Part shown: piece after piece, positions 23,859 to 31,875 of the stretch
Layout of the letters: each line of letters begins with the position of its first letter
How positions within the stretch are numbered: the stretch's first letter is position 1
Assembly (NCBI GenBank): GCA_044432975.1
Contig: JAWXUC010000009.1
Span: 1 to 63,663 of the forward strand
DNA: 63,663 nt
Direction: 5' to 3'
Source of the DNA: JAWXUC01 sp044432975
GTDB taxonomy: Bacteria; Pseudomonadota; Alphaproteobacteria; RF32; CAG-239
Made by a program: the position numbers and the translations under genes
Notes under the pieces: model-generated
Databases searched by the model: none
Seen by the model: only the letters and a program-made list of their open reading frames with translations
Told to the model about the DNA's origin: nothing

Positions 23859-24026
23859 GATTAAAAATTTTTAATTGTATAAATAAGTACGTTGTATTTT
23901 TACAATATATTCTTTTTGTCTAATGTCAATAATATTTTTATATAAAAATGTGAACTACACCCCAAAATTAAGATACAACTCAATTTTTCATCCTTTCATA
24001 AAAACTCACTTTTTAAACACACTTCA

Positions 24027-24060
24027 AACCCCCAGCCCACAAGAGCTAGGGGTTGTTTTT
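24027..24060 (+). terminator. terminator-like hairpin with no gene upstream
   Basis: AACCCC/GGGGTT with inner AGC/GCT, then GTTTTT. No plus-strand gene precedes it, so it may end a small RNA or be a displaced repeat. Confidence 0.5.
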
Positions 24061-24100
24061 ATAGTGTCTATTTTAAACGACCGTCTAGAATAGACACTAT
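24061..24100. repeat. GTGTCTATTTTAAAC palindrome 1
   Basis: ATAGTGTCTATT and AATAGACACTAT flank a 16-nt centre. It shares AGTGTCTATTTTAAACG with 24169-24208, 68 nt away. Confidence 0.7.
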
Positions 24101-24168
24101 CACAAACTTTTGAAAAAATCAAGAAATAAGTAAAATCAACAACATAATTTCACAAAACTGTAACACTA

Positions 24169-24208
24169 AAAGTGTCTATTTTAAACGGTGGTTTAAAATA
24201 GACACTTT
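24169..24208. repeat. GTGTCTATTTTAAAC palindrome 2
   Basis: AAAGTGTCTATTTTAAAC and its exact inverse flank GGTG. With palindrome 1 it could be the ends of a lost insertion element or a tandem operator. Confidence 0.7.
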
Positions 24209-24345
24209 GTTTTTAAGACAGGTGTCAAAATACCAGAATATATGGGTTTATGGGCAGTCAATAATCCTCCCAAAGTATTTATTTTCTGCCCATATCCACC
24301 CAAAAACGCAATTTTTGCACTTTTTTGCAAAAATGCCCATTTAAA

Positions 24346-24392
24346 ATTCCCCTTCACTTGTGAAGGGGTGGCGCCAAAGGCGACGGGGTAGT
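24346..24392. repeat. CCCCT...AGGGGTGGCGC repeat, copy 2
   Basis: CCCCTTCACTTGTGAAGGGG followed by TGGCGCCAAAGGCGACGGGG. This free-standing copy matches the one translated at the end of the RND pump gene. Confidence 0.7.
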
Positions 24393-24422
24393 TATGACGG
24401 CGGATTCCACATCCGCCTATAT

Positions 24423-24446
24423 GTAGGGGACGGGTCTGCCGTCCCT
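24423..24446. repeat. GTAGGG-family palindrome
   Basis: GTAGGG head with GGACGGG/CCGTCCC arms. Confidence 0.7.
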
Positions 24447-24467
24447 GAAAAAAGTATTAGTTGCCCC

Positions 24468-24520
24468 GTCATGCTGAATTTGTTTCAGCATCTAAAAATG
24501 AGATCCTGAAACAAGTTCAG
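24468..24520. repeat. TCATGCTGAA-type inverted repeat
   Basis: CGTCATGCTGAATTTGTTTC at the left and its approximate inverse GAAACAAGTTCAGGATGACG at the right. This looks like a widespread intergenic repeat type. Single copy here, with related bases at 25332-25434. Confidence 0.55.
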
Positions 24521-24572
24521 GATGACGAGGTGTGGTTCAGGATAACATCTTGAGGGCGGGTGTCAGAGCCCT

Positions 24573-24597
24573 GTAGGGTACGGTCTTGACCGTACCT
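24573..24597. repeat. GTAGGG-family palindrome
   Basis: GTAGGGTACGGTC/GACCGTACC; the arm sequence differs from other copies but still pairs fully. Confidence 0.7.
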
Positions 24598-24614
24598 AAA
24601 AAAAGGAATGATTG

Positions 24615-24649
24615 TTTAACTAGATTGCCGCGCTTCGCTCGCAATGACA
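24615..24649. repeat. GCGAGCGAAGCGCGGCAAT repeat, free-standing copy
   Basis: ATTGCCGCGCTTCGCTCGCA followed by ATGACA; same family as the copies translated within three lipoprotein genes at 59236, 61570 and 62765. Confidence 0.7.
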
Positions 24650-24663
24650 GTTAAGATTAAATC

Positions 24664-24729
24664 GTAGGGAACGGCGTCTCGACGTTCCACAACTGAAATT
24701 GTAGGGGACGATGCCCACATCGTCCCACC
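24664..24729. repeat. two adjacent GTAGGG-family palindromes
   Basis: GTAGGGAACGGCGTC/GACGTTCC at 24664-24690 and GTAGGGGACGATGC/CATCGTCCC at 24701-24729, separated by 10 nt and ending just before the ribosome site of the next gene. Confidence 0.7.
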
Positions 24730-24756
24730 CATAACAAAAAAAAGGAGGAAATAAAA

Positions 24757-25326
24757 ATGAAAAAAACAAAACTAATAACAGGAGGTATAATAGGTTTAAC
24801 TTTCCTCCTAAATACAAGTTTAGCATCAGCAATAGTGGATGGTTGTAATGTTTCAACTAGTTGTCAAGAGTTAGGATATAAAAAACAAACCTGTGATAAC
24901 AGCATAAAATGTCCATTTGACCCCAGCTATGCCTATTGCCAAGCTGAAACTAAATATGGTATTACTAGCTCTTGGGCATGCTATGATCACACCTTAAAAC
25001 CTGTAGGCATAAAGATAGAATATGGAAGCACTGTATGTGTAGAATTAGAAGAAAATTCAGCTAGTTTTTCTGGTGCAACTTCAGATTGCAAGGAAAAAGG
25101 TTGGTATTTACCATCTTTAACAGAATTGAAAATAATATATGAAAATAAAGACACTATAAATAGGTATATAGAAAGTAATGATGGAGAAACCTTATATCAA
25201 AAACTTAGAAGCTCTAATCAAGCAGACTCCCAATACAGCCACTACTTATTGGACATGAAAGAAGGAACAACTACCACTGGTTCTAGTGGTTCCAGATACC
25301 ATTTTAGATGTTTAAAAAAATTCTAA
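24757..25326 (+). CDS. secreted cysteine-rich protein with DUF1566-like C-terminus
   Basis: The 189-residue protein has a strong AAAGGAGGAAATAAAA ribosome site and a signal peptide (about 1-25, ending LASA). The mature N-terminus carries a Cys cluster (C-x6-C-x9-C-x6-C-x9-C), then CKEKGWYLPSLTELKIIYENK, which resembles the GWRLPT.AEL signature of DUF1566/FGE-like domains in surface and pilus-associated proteins. Probably exported and disulfide-bonded. It is flanked on both sides by repeats. Family assignment is tentative. Confidence 0.55.
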   Translation: MKKTKLITGGIIGLTFLLNTSLASAIVDGCNVSTSCQELGYKKQTCDNSIKCPFDPSYAYCQAETKYGITSSWACYDHTLKPVGIKIEYGSTVCVELEENSASFSGATSDCKEKGWYLPSLTELKIIYENKDTINRYIESNDGETLYQKLRSSNQADSQYSHYLLDMKEGTTTTGSSGSRYHFRCLKKF

Positions 25327-25469
25327 AAAACGTCATGCCGCCCATAAAGCATTTATGGGCTCAGGCATCTTCCGATTTTTAAAAACTGAAGATCGCTAAG
25401 CCCCAAAATAAATTTTGCGGAGCGATGACATAATTATGTAGGGGGCGATGCCCACATCGTCCCACCTGC
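25327..25469. repeat. repeat stretch with GTAGGG palindrome
   Basis: CCCATAAAG/...TTTATGGG hairpin near 25341-25360, a TCATGC...GATGACA pair, and GTAGGGGGCGATGC/CATCGTCCC at 25437-25463. No gene seen. Confidence 0.6.
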
Positions 25470-25817
25470 TTAACTACCACCCCACGCGTTCTTAATATGC
25501 ACAAAATCAAAAATCGATGCCACAAAAAAAGCATCGATTCTTTTTTTATAAGAACAATATTCAGGATGATATTTTAAATAAGCCTCTGCCCCTTTATAAA
25601 TCCTTTTTTGTTGTTCTGGTTTTATTGCGTATAAAGCTGTTGTAATAGATGCTCTTTTTTTTACTTCTACAAAAACTATTGTTTTTCTTTTTGTTGCAAC
25701 AATATCTATTTCTCCTGCATGAGTCCCCTTCCCTGTTATATAATTTGAATCTATAATTCTATAACCCTTAAACCTCAAAACCAGTTTTGCAAAAAGTTCT
25801 GCATGCTTACCGTTCAT
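25470..25817 (-). CDS. YraN/UPF0102 family nuclease-fold protein
   Basis: The start was set at 25817 (115 residues) because GGAGATTAAAG precedes this ATG and the family begins near G-x-x-A-E; the longer ORF adds 11 residues with no site. The family motifs are GEIDIVATK and IVFVEVKKR, the D-ExK pattern of restriction-endonuclease-like folds, after GKHAELFAKLVLRFKGYRI. YraN is commonly next to rsmI, as here, overlapping it by 11 nt. The exact role is unknown. Confidence 0.9.
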   Translation of the reverse strand: MNGKHAELFAKLVLRFKGYRIIDSNYITGKGTHAGEIDIVATKRKTIVFVEVKKRASITTALYAIKPEQQKRIYKGAEAYLKYHPEYCSYKKRIDAFFVASIFDFVHIKNAWGGS

Positions 25818-26634
25818 CTTTAATCTCCAAAGCTTTTTTATAAACTTCATTTTTATTCAACTTATATTCTTTAACCAAAAACGCCACCGCTTCTTTAACA
25901 GATTTTGTTTTCAATTCATCTCGCAAAAGAGATTCTATATCAACAACATTTTCAACCTCTTTTTGATTAATAATCACAACCATTTCACCTTTAGGTTCAT
26001 TATTAACAAAATGCTCTATCAAAAATTCTGGAGAATTTGTAATAGCCTCTTCATACATTTTTGTAATTTCTCTCGCCACACAAACTTGCGATTGATTAAA
26101 AATATCTTTAATTACATTAAGTGTTTTTAATATTCTATTTGCTGTTTCATAACAAACAATTGTTGCCCTAACGTTTTTAAGCTCTTCAAAAAAATCAACC
26201 CGTCCCTTTTCTTTATTAGGCACAAAGCCAGCAAACAAAAACCTATCTGTTGGCAATCCAGATAATTGCAAAGCAGAAATCACAGCACTAACCCCTGGGA
26301 TAGTTGTTACATAAAGCCCTTCATCTTTGCATTTTTTTACCAATTTATATCCAGGATCAGAAATAAGCGGAGAACCAGCATCAGAAACCAAAGCAACACT
26401 AACCCCTTTTTTAATATAATTAATTATCTTATCACTCTCTGCCGATTCGTTATAATCACAAAGATTTATAAACGTTTTTTTAATATTTAAGCCTAGCAAA
26501 GAAAACAATTTTTTTGTAATTCTTTTATCTTCACACGCCACCACATCAACCCCCTCTAAGGTTTCTAAAGCCCTAGATGTTATATCTTTTAAATTTCCGA
26601 TTGGTGTTGCAACAATATATAGCCCTGTCTTCAT
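25807..26634 (-). CDS. rsmI: 16S rRNA (cytidine1402-2'-O)-methyltransferase
   Basis: SAM-dependent methyltransferase of the tetrapyrrole-methylase fold that modifies C1402 in the decoding centre. Motifs: LYIVATPIGNLKDITSRAL at the N-terminus, CEDKRITKKL, VSDAGSPLISDPGYKLV and PGVSAVISALQLSGLPTDRF. The length of 275 residues is usual. Divergent from the LpoA-like gene and cotranscribed with yraN. Confidence 0.96.
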   Translation of the reverse strand: MKTGLYIVATPIGNLKDITSRALETLEGVDVVACEDKRITKKLFSLLGLNIKKTFINLCDYNESAESDKIINYIKKGVSVALVSDAGSPLISDPGYKLVKKCKDEGLYVTTIPGVSAVISALQLSGLPTDRFLFAGFVPNKEKGRVDFFEELKNVRATIVCYETANRILKTLNVIKDIFNQSQVCVAREITKMYEEAITNSPEFLIEHFVNNEPKGEMVVIINQKEVENVVDIESLLRDELKTKSVKEAVAFLVKEYKLNKNEVYKKALEIKDER

Positions 26635-26695
26635 TTTTCTTGCTTTCTAAAATTATCTTTGTTATATCTTAATATAACTTATAAGGAAAAATCAA

Positions 26696-27934
26696 GTGAT
26701 AAAAAAGAGTTTAATTTTATTTCTAAGCCTATGTTTATTTGGCTGCTCAACTCAAATAGAATCTATGGGTGGTTTTATTGGAAACAACAAAGATATCGGA
26801 ATATATGTTCCCGATGCCTTTAACGTTGCTGTTTTATTACCAACAAGCGGTGCTTATGCAAAAACAGGCACAGGAATGAGAAACGCAACTCAAATGGCAC
26901 TTGAAGACACCAATAATCCAAACTTAATTTTAAGATTTTATGACACAAAATCAAACCCTACAGATGCAAGAATAGCTTTAGAAAATGCACTATCTAACAA
27001 TCCAGACTTAATTATTGGTCCATTGCTTAGTGCTAACCTTAAATCTATATCACCTAAACTGGGTTGGAAAAACATTCCTATAATCTCATTTGCGACAAAC
27101 CCAGATGCTTTATCAAAAGACGTTTATTCTATTGGCTTATTATCAGAAAACCAAATAGACAGAATGTTTGAATATACATCAAACTTAGGCAAACAAAAAT
27201 TTGCTCTATTACTACCTGAAAACAACACAGGTCAATCAATTTCAAAATCTGCCGAAAAAATTGCAAGCAATTATAACGTAGACATCATAAGCACAACTTT
27301 TTATCCTCCACAAACAACAGACTTTTCAAGCGTCTTAAAAAACATGACAAATTATGATGAACGAAAAAAGTTAATGAACGCATATAAAGCAGGCTTAGAA
27401 GCAAAAGCATTAGAAGGTGATGAACAAGCACAAAGAGAGCTTAAAACATTGGGTGAAAATGATGCAATGGTTGGTGTAGATTTTGATGCCGTATTAATTG
27501 CAGACGGCGGAGCAAGATTAAAATCTGCTTTATCAATGTTTGGCTATTATGATGTTTCATACCCAGAAGTTTTATTCTTCGGCACTTCTGTTTGGGAAGG
27601 AACAGAGTTAAACGATGAAGAAAACGCTATTGGAAGTTTATACCCAGCACTTTCTCGTCAATATAGTTCATATTTCAACAATAAATATGAAAGCTTATTT
27701 CAAGAAAAACCAAGCACATTATATGCCCTAGCTTATGACGCAACAGCCCTTGCTTCAACATTAAGCAAAGCGCCAAATCTAAAAGATGCAATCTTAAAAA
27801 AAGATGGCTATGCTGGCCTAAACGGAGTTTTCAGATTTTTAGAAAACGGACAATCTGAACACGTTTTAGACATTTATCAAGTTAGAAAGGACGGAGACAC
27901 TATAATAAACGTCGCCCCTAAAAAATTCAAATGA
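26696..27934 (+). CDS. LpoA-like penicillin-binding protein activator lipoprotein
   Basis: GTG start with ATAAGGAAAAATCAA upstream. Signal peptide and lipobox LFGC (Cys16). The 412-residue mature protein has a type I periplasmic-binding fold: VAVLLPTSGAYAKTGTGMRN, NPDLIIGPLLSANLKSI and VDFDAVLIADGG, as in the C-terminal domain of LpoA/YraM. LpoA activates PBP1A from the outer membrane; its place divergent to rsmI-yraN matches many proteobacteria. An amino-acid-binding protein is the alternative. Confidence 0.8.
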   Translation: MIKKSLILFLSLCLFGCSTQIESMGGFIGNNKDIGIYVPDAFNVAVLLPTSGAYAKTGTGMRNATQMALEDTNNPNLILRFYDTKSNPTDARIALENALSNNPDLIIGPLLSANLKSISPKLGWKNIPIISFATNPDALSKDVYSIGLLSENQIDRMFEYTSNLGKQKFALLLPENNTGQSISKSAEKIASNYNVDIISTTFYPPQTTDFSSVLKNMTNYDERKKLMNAYKAGLEAKALEGDEQAQRELKTLGENDAMVGVDFDAVLIADGGARLKSALSMFGYYDVSYPEVLFFGTSVWEGTELNDEENAIGSLYPALSRQYSSYFNNKYESLFQEKPSTLYALAYDATALASTLSKAPNLKDAILKKDGYAGLNGVFRFLENGQSEHVLDIYQVRKDGDTIINVAPKKFK

Positions 27935-28443
27935 AAAAAACAAGAGACCGCAAATACTTTGCCCCTCAAAACAGAGGAAAAAAACGCCAATGCGATCATG
28001 AAGGATGCGACAAAGCAGGAGAATATCGCGCCCCAAAAGACAAAAGCCTAAAAGAATATTTTTGGTTTTGCCTAGAACATGTTCAAGAATATAACAAATC
28101 GTGGAACTTCTACGCAGGAGAAGAAGATTTTGTTGAAGAAGAAGCTGAAGAACCAAATAAAAGATTTTCAAATTTTTCATCAAAAGTTAAATACAACTTT
28201 TTTGATTATGATGATTATCACCCAAAACAAATTTATTGGACTGCAAAAGAACAAAAATATTTAACAGATCTAGAACTCAGCAAATATGGTGTTACATTAG
28301 ACTTATTAAGACAACAATATAAAAAGCTAGTAAAAAAATATCACCCAGATGTTAATGCTGGCAACAAAGAAAAAGAAGAAAAGTTCAAATTAATTTCTGT
28401 TGCATATAAAGCAATAGAAAAAAAGTTGACTCAAGCCAAATAA
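27931..28443 (+). CDS. small J-domain (DnaJ-like) protein
   Basis: The 170-residue protein carries a C-terminal J domain with KKYHPDVNAG (HPD motif) at about 139-148, preceded by an N-terminal region with Cys/His residues (CDHEGCDKAGEYRAP, CLEH) that may bind zinc. It has no G/F region, so it is a short J protein that would stimulate DnaK. It overlaps the LpoA-like gene by four bases (ATGA). Confidence 0.88.
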   Translation: MKKTRDRKYFAPQNRGKKRQCDHEGCDKAGEYRAPKDKSLKEYFWFCLEHVQEYNKSWNFYAGEEDFVEEEAEEPNKRFSNFSSKVKYNFFDYDDYHPKQIYWTAKEQKYLTDLELSKYGVTLDLLRQQYKKLVKKYHPDVNAGNKEKEEKFKLISVAYKAIEKKLTQAK

Positions 28444-28492
28444 CAATTATTATAAACCCATTAAGTATAATTCGTTAACTATAAAATACTTC

Positions 28493-28518
28493 ATAGGGAA
28501 TGGCGCCTCGACATTCCA
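28493..28518. repeat. GTAGGG-family palindrome variant
   Basis: ATAGGGAATGGCGCC/GACATTCC just upstream of hflK. Confidence 0.6.
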
Positions 28519-28544
28519 CCAATTAAATAAGGATAGAACAAAAA

Positions 28545-29537
28545 ATGTCAGATATTGAAAACCCATGGGTTGTAACCCCAAAAAAACAAGAAAAAGAAAA
28601 GAAAATTGTTGAATTAATTGATGAACCAAAAATCTCTGAATTAAACTTGGAATTTAAACCCAAATATATAATAATTGCTCTTCTTTTATTATGGTTAGTT
28701 TCAGGATTCTACCAAGTTCAACCAAATGAACAAGCCGTTGTTTTAAGATTTGGAAGATACACTCAAACAGTTGATGCGGGGCTTCATTATCACTTACCAA
28801 CTCCGATTGAAAGCATAGAAAAAGTAAACATCACTTCAGAACGTAGTATCACTTTAGGGGTTAACAATTCAAACAAAAGCAGCAAATCTTCATGGACAGA
28901 AAGCCACATGTTAACAGGTGATGAAAACATTGTAGATATAAACCTAACTGTAGTATGGAAAATCAGCTCTGCTAGAGATTATTTATTCAGCATGAAAAAC
29001 CCTGATTCTACAGTTGCTATAGCAGCTCAATCTGTATTAAGAGAAATTGTAGGACAATCTCAAATGCAAGACATTATCACAGGAGACAGAGGCAAAGTTG
29101 AAGAAGAAACAAAAATAGAGCTTCAAAAACTTCTTAATGAATTTGGCTCAGGAATAGAAATAATTCGTATAAAATTACAAAAAGCAGATCCTCCTAAACA
29201 AGTTGTAGACGCCTTTAATGAAGTTCAACGTGCAAAAGCAGATATGGAAAGACTTAAAAATGAAGCCGATGCCTATAGAAATGAGGTTTTACCAGTTGCC
29301 CGTGGTGATGCAGCCAGAATACTACAATCTGCAGAAGCTTATAAAGAAGGCGCAATAAAAAAAGCTCAAGGTGATGCCGATAGATTTAACGCAATTTATA
29401 AAGCCTATCAAGGTGGAAAAGAAGTTACAAAAAAACGTTTATATCTAGAAACAATGGAAGAAGTTTTACAAAACTCAGATAAAACCATTCTAGAGCAAAA
29501 CCAAGCTCTACCATTATTAAACTTAAACAACCAATAA
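28545..29537 (+). CDS. hflK: HflK, SPFH/band-7 regulator of FtsH
   Basis: Membrane-anchored prohibitin-like subunit of the HflKC cage around FtsH. One TM helix (about 45-62) follows a short cytosolic N-terminus. The band-7 domain starts at YQVQPNEQAVVLRFGRY, and the long alpha-helical C-terminal part contains VDAFNEVQRAKADMERLKNEA, diagnostic of HflK. The length of 330 residues is slightly shorter than E. coli (419) because the Gly-rich N-terminus is reduced. AAGGATAGAACAAAAA precedes the ATG. Confidence 0.94.
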   Translation: MSDIENPWVVTPKKQEKEKKIVELIDEPKISELNLEFKPKYIIIALLLLWLVSGFYQVQPNEQAVVLRFGRYTQTVDAGLHYHLPTPIESIEKVNITSERSITLGVNNSNKSSKSSWTESHMLTGDENIVDINLTVVWKISSARDYLFSMKNPDSTVAIAAQSVLREIVGQSQMQDIITGDRGKVEEETKIELQKLLNEFGSGIEIIRIKLQKADPPKQVVDAFNEVQRAKADMERLKNEADAYRNEVLPVARGDAARILQSAEAYKEGAIKKAQGDADRFNAIYKAYQGGKEVTKKRLYLETMEEVLQNSDKTILEQNQALPLLNLNNQ

Positions 29538-29541
29538 CCAT

Positions 29542-29568
29542 GTAGGGGACGACGCCCTCGGCGTCCCT
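29542..29568. repeat. GTAGGG-family palindrome between hflK and hflC
   Basis: GTAGGGGACGACGCC/GGCGTCCC. It occupies nearly all of the intercistronic gap of the hflKC operon. Confidence 0.7.
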
Positions 29569-29586
29569 AAAATAAGGAATACATAA

Positions 29587-30453
29587 ATGAAAAAAGAAAA
29601 ATTAATAATTTTTGGTGTTATTACCCTTGCTATTCTTCTTACAACCATAAACAGTGTTTGGATATTAAACCAAAAACAACAAGCAATTGTTTTGCAATTT
29701 GGTAAACCAATCAGAGACGTTCAAGAAGCTGGACTTAAATTCAAAATTCCATTTATTCAAAAAGTTGTTATTTATGACAACAGATTATTAGACTTAGACC
29801 CACCAGCTCAAGAAGTTGTTTTAAATGACAAAAAACGTATCGAAGTTGATAGCTTTACTCGTTATAGAATTACAAACCCATTAAAATTTTATCAAACAGT
29901 TAGGACTGAATATCAAGCAAGTTTAAAATTAGAAGATATCATAAACTCATCTGTTAGAAAAGTTTTAGGTAAAATTACTTTAACAGAATTATTAAGTTCT
30001 CAAAGAACAAAAATTATGACAGATATTTCAAGCGCTGTTAAAAAAGATGCTAACGCTATTGGTGTTTATGTTGCCGATGTTAGAATTCGCCGCGCAGACT
30101 TACCTGTAGAAGTACTACAAGCCATTAATGGTCGTATGAAAGCAGAACGTGAAAGAGACGCAAAAGAGTTTAGAGGTCAAGGACAAGAGCTATCTCAAAA
30201 CATTAAAGCCAAAGCAGATAAAGAAAAAGTAATTATAATTGCCGAAGCTGAAAAACAAGCTCAAATGTTAAGAGGTCAAGGAGATGAAATCGCCATCCAA
30301 ATATGGAATAATGCCGCCAATCAAGATGCCGAATTCTTTTCATTTTACCGCTCTTTAGAAGCATATAAAAATTCTCTACAACAAGGAACAACATCTTTTG
30401 TATTGTCTCCAAATTCAGAATTTTTCAAATACTTCAAGCAAAGCGCTAAATAA
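29587..30453 (+). CDS. hflC: HflC, SPFH/band-7 regulator of FtsH
   Basis: Partner of HflK. The N-terminal TM helix (about 8-27) is followed by the band-7 domain (QQAIVLQFGKPIRDV), then DVRIRRADLPVEVLQAINGRMKAERE, the HflC-specific segment, and the C-terminal FYRSLEAYKNSLQ helix. The length of 288 residues is typical. TAAGGAATACATAA precedes the ATG. Confidence 0.95.
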   Translation: MKKEKLIIFGVITLAILLTTINSVWILNQKQQAIVLQFGKPIRDVQEAGLKFKIPFIQKVVIYDNRLLDLDPPAQEVVLNDKKRIEVDSFTRYRITNPLKFYQTVRTEYQASLKLEDIINSSVRKVLGKITLTELLSSQRTKIMTDISSAVKKDANAIGVYVADVRIRRADLPVEVLQAINGRMKAERERDAKEFRGQGQELSQNIKAKADKEKVIIIAEAEKQAQMLRGQGDEIAIQIWNNAANQDAEFFSFYRSLEAYKNSLQQGTTSFVLSPNSEFFKYFKQSAK

Positions 30454-30461
30454 GAAATTTC

Positions 30462-30489
30462 TTGATTTTTAAAAATAAGAGAGTATAGA
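30462..30489 (+). promoter_or_regulatory. sigma-70 promoter of efp
   Basis: TTGATT, 16 nt, TATAGA, 44 nt before the efp start. Confidence 0.55.
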
Positions 30490-30533
30490 AACATTTATCA
30501 CAAAAATAAAATTGTAAATAGGAGAATTATATC

Positions 30534-31097
30534 ATGAAACAATCAGCAGGCGCAATAAGAGTAGGTTGGGTTATAGAATACAAAGGCAAACCTTGGACAA
30601 TCATCAAAGCTCAACACATTAAACCAGGTAAAGGCGGCGCATTCATTCAAGCAGAATTAAAATCTGTAGAAGAAGGCACAAAAACAAATGAAAGATTTAG
30701 AACAGAAGATACTGTAGAAAAATTAATGGTAGAAAACAAAGACTGTCAATTTTTATTTGAAGACGCATCTGGTTTAACATTTATGGAATCAGATACTTAT
30801 GAGCAATTTATTATGCCTGCAGATATTTTAGGCGATTCTCGTCCATTTTTAGCAGATGGCATGGCTGTTTTAGTTAACACAATTGATGGAAAACCAATTT
30901 CTGTAGAACTACCTCAACACGTTATTTGTGAAGTTGTTGAAACAGAGCCTGTTATAAAAGGTCAAACAGTATCATCATCATATAAACCTTCAATTGTAGA
31001 CAATGGTGTTAGAGTAATGGTACCACCTTTTGTTGCTGTAGGCGAAAAAATTGTTGTTTCAACAATAGATGCAACTTATGTAGAGAGAGCAAAATAA
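30534..31097 (+). CDS. efp: elongation factor P
   Basis: Relieves ribosome stalling at polyproline. All three beta domains are present in 187 residues. KPGKGGAF places Lys33 at the tip that contacts the peptidyl-transferase centre, so modification by EpmA-type beta-lysylation is possible; no epmA is in the window. The C-terminus has the conserved VDNGVRVMVPPFVAVGEKIVV stretch (MVPPFV in place of the common VPLFI). TAGGAGAATTATATC precedes the ATG. Confidence 0.96.
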   Translation: MKQSAGAIRVGWVIEYKGKPWTIIKAQHIKPGKGGAFIQAELKSVEEGTKTNERFRTEDTVEKLMVENKDCQFLFEDASGLTFMESDTYEQFIMPADILGDSRPFLADGMAVLVNTIDGKPISVELPQHVICEVVETEPVIKGQTVSSSYKPSIVDNGVRVMVPPFVAVGEKIVVSTIDATYVERAK

Positions 31098-31864
31098 TGA
31101 GCCACATTAGTCCCGTATTAACAACACTTATAAATGCTGTAAAAAAATCTACAAATTCATTAAATAGAGATTTCGCAGAAATAGAAAGTTTGCAAACATC
31201 AATAAATGGAGCAAAAAACTTTTCTTTATTATCTATAAAAAAAGTAGAAGAAGCGTTAATAAATGAACTACATCTTTATAAACCAGATTACCCAATTTAT
31301 AAAAATGTTAGCTCTGTAAAAACCAACAACTGTTTTTTAATTAATGTTGCAGACAACTTCACAAACTTTAATAAAGGATTAGATTTCTGTGGCATCAGCG
31401 TTGTTATTGTAGAAGAAGGAACACCTCTTGCAACTGTAGTTTTCAACCCTGCTACAAAAAAAGCTTATTTTGCTCAAAAAGGTAAAGGCGCTTATACAGA
31501 AGGTTTCAGAAACCATGAAAGATTACGTGTTTCTGGTCAAAAAGATATTAAAGAAGCAACCATAACAACAGATGCACAAAACTTTGAAAAAGTGTCTAAA
31601 CTATGCAAATCAGTAACAATTTTAGGTACATCTATTATGGACTTTATTTATTGTGCTTCTGGCAAATTTGATGGCGCTATTTTAAGCAATGTTGATTTAT
31701 CAACATTAATAGCAGGCACAATGATTGTTAAAGAATCTGGCGGTTATTCTTTTGCTTTAGAACAAAAAGATTTTAGAGAACAAAATTTTGACTTGATTTA
31801 TAACACAAGAAATGTTGTAATAACAAACACAAACTTAAATAAAACTTTACCAGAAATTTTATAA
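31097..31864 (+). CDS. inositol-monophosphatase-fold protein with degenerate metal sites (SuhB-like)
   Basis: The 255-residue protein overlaps the efp stop by one base. The fold is recognisable from NFTNFNKGLDFCGISVVIVEEG, matching the DPLDGTTNFxxGxPxxxVSIA region of IMPases. The catalytic residues are mostly gone: DPLDG is NVADN, the GEE motif is absent, and the C-terminal WDxAAG is STLIAG. It therefore probably has no phosphatase activity. E. coli SuhB also has a non-enzymatic role in rRNA transcription, so a structural role is conceivable. efp-suhB linkage is known in alphaproteobacteria. Confidence 0.75.
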   Translation: MSHISPVLTTLINAVKKSTNSLNRDFAEIESLQTSINGAKNFSLLSIKKVEEALINELHLYKPDYPIYKNVSSVKTNNCFLINVADNFTNFNKGLDFCGISVVIVEEGTPLATVVFNPATKKAYFAQKGKGAYTEGFRNHERLRVSGQKDIKEATITTDAQNFEKVSKLCKSVTILGTSIMDFIYCASGKFDGAILSNVDLSTLIAGTMIVKESGGYSFALEQKDFREQNFDLIYNTRNVVITNTNLNKTLPEIL

Positions 31865-31875
31865 GGAAAAGGGCT

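Larger units (their letters stand above)
23859..24756. other. gene-free repeat island, about 900 nt
   Basis: I see no supported gene. The stretch holds the paralogue 3 promoter, a terminator-like hairpin at 24027-24060, two GTGTCTATTTTAAAC palindromes, an inverted pair TATGGGCAG/CTGCCCATA (24253-24297), the CCCCT-type repeat, four GTAGGG palindromes, a TCATGCTGAA/TTCAGGATGA repeat and an ATTGCCGCGCTTCGCTCGCA repeat. At least five repeat families sit side by side, suggesting successive insertion. Confidence 0.7.

Noticed and set aside
24061..24208. CRISPR array
   Set aside because: Only two palindromic units of 40 nt with a single 68-nt interval and no cas genes; repeats elsewhere are dispersed, not regularly spaced.
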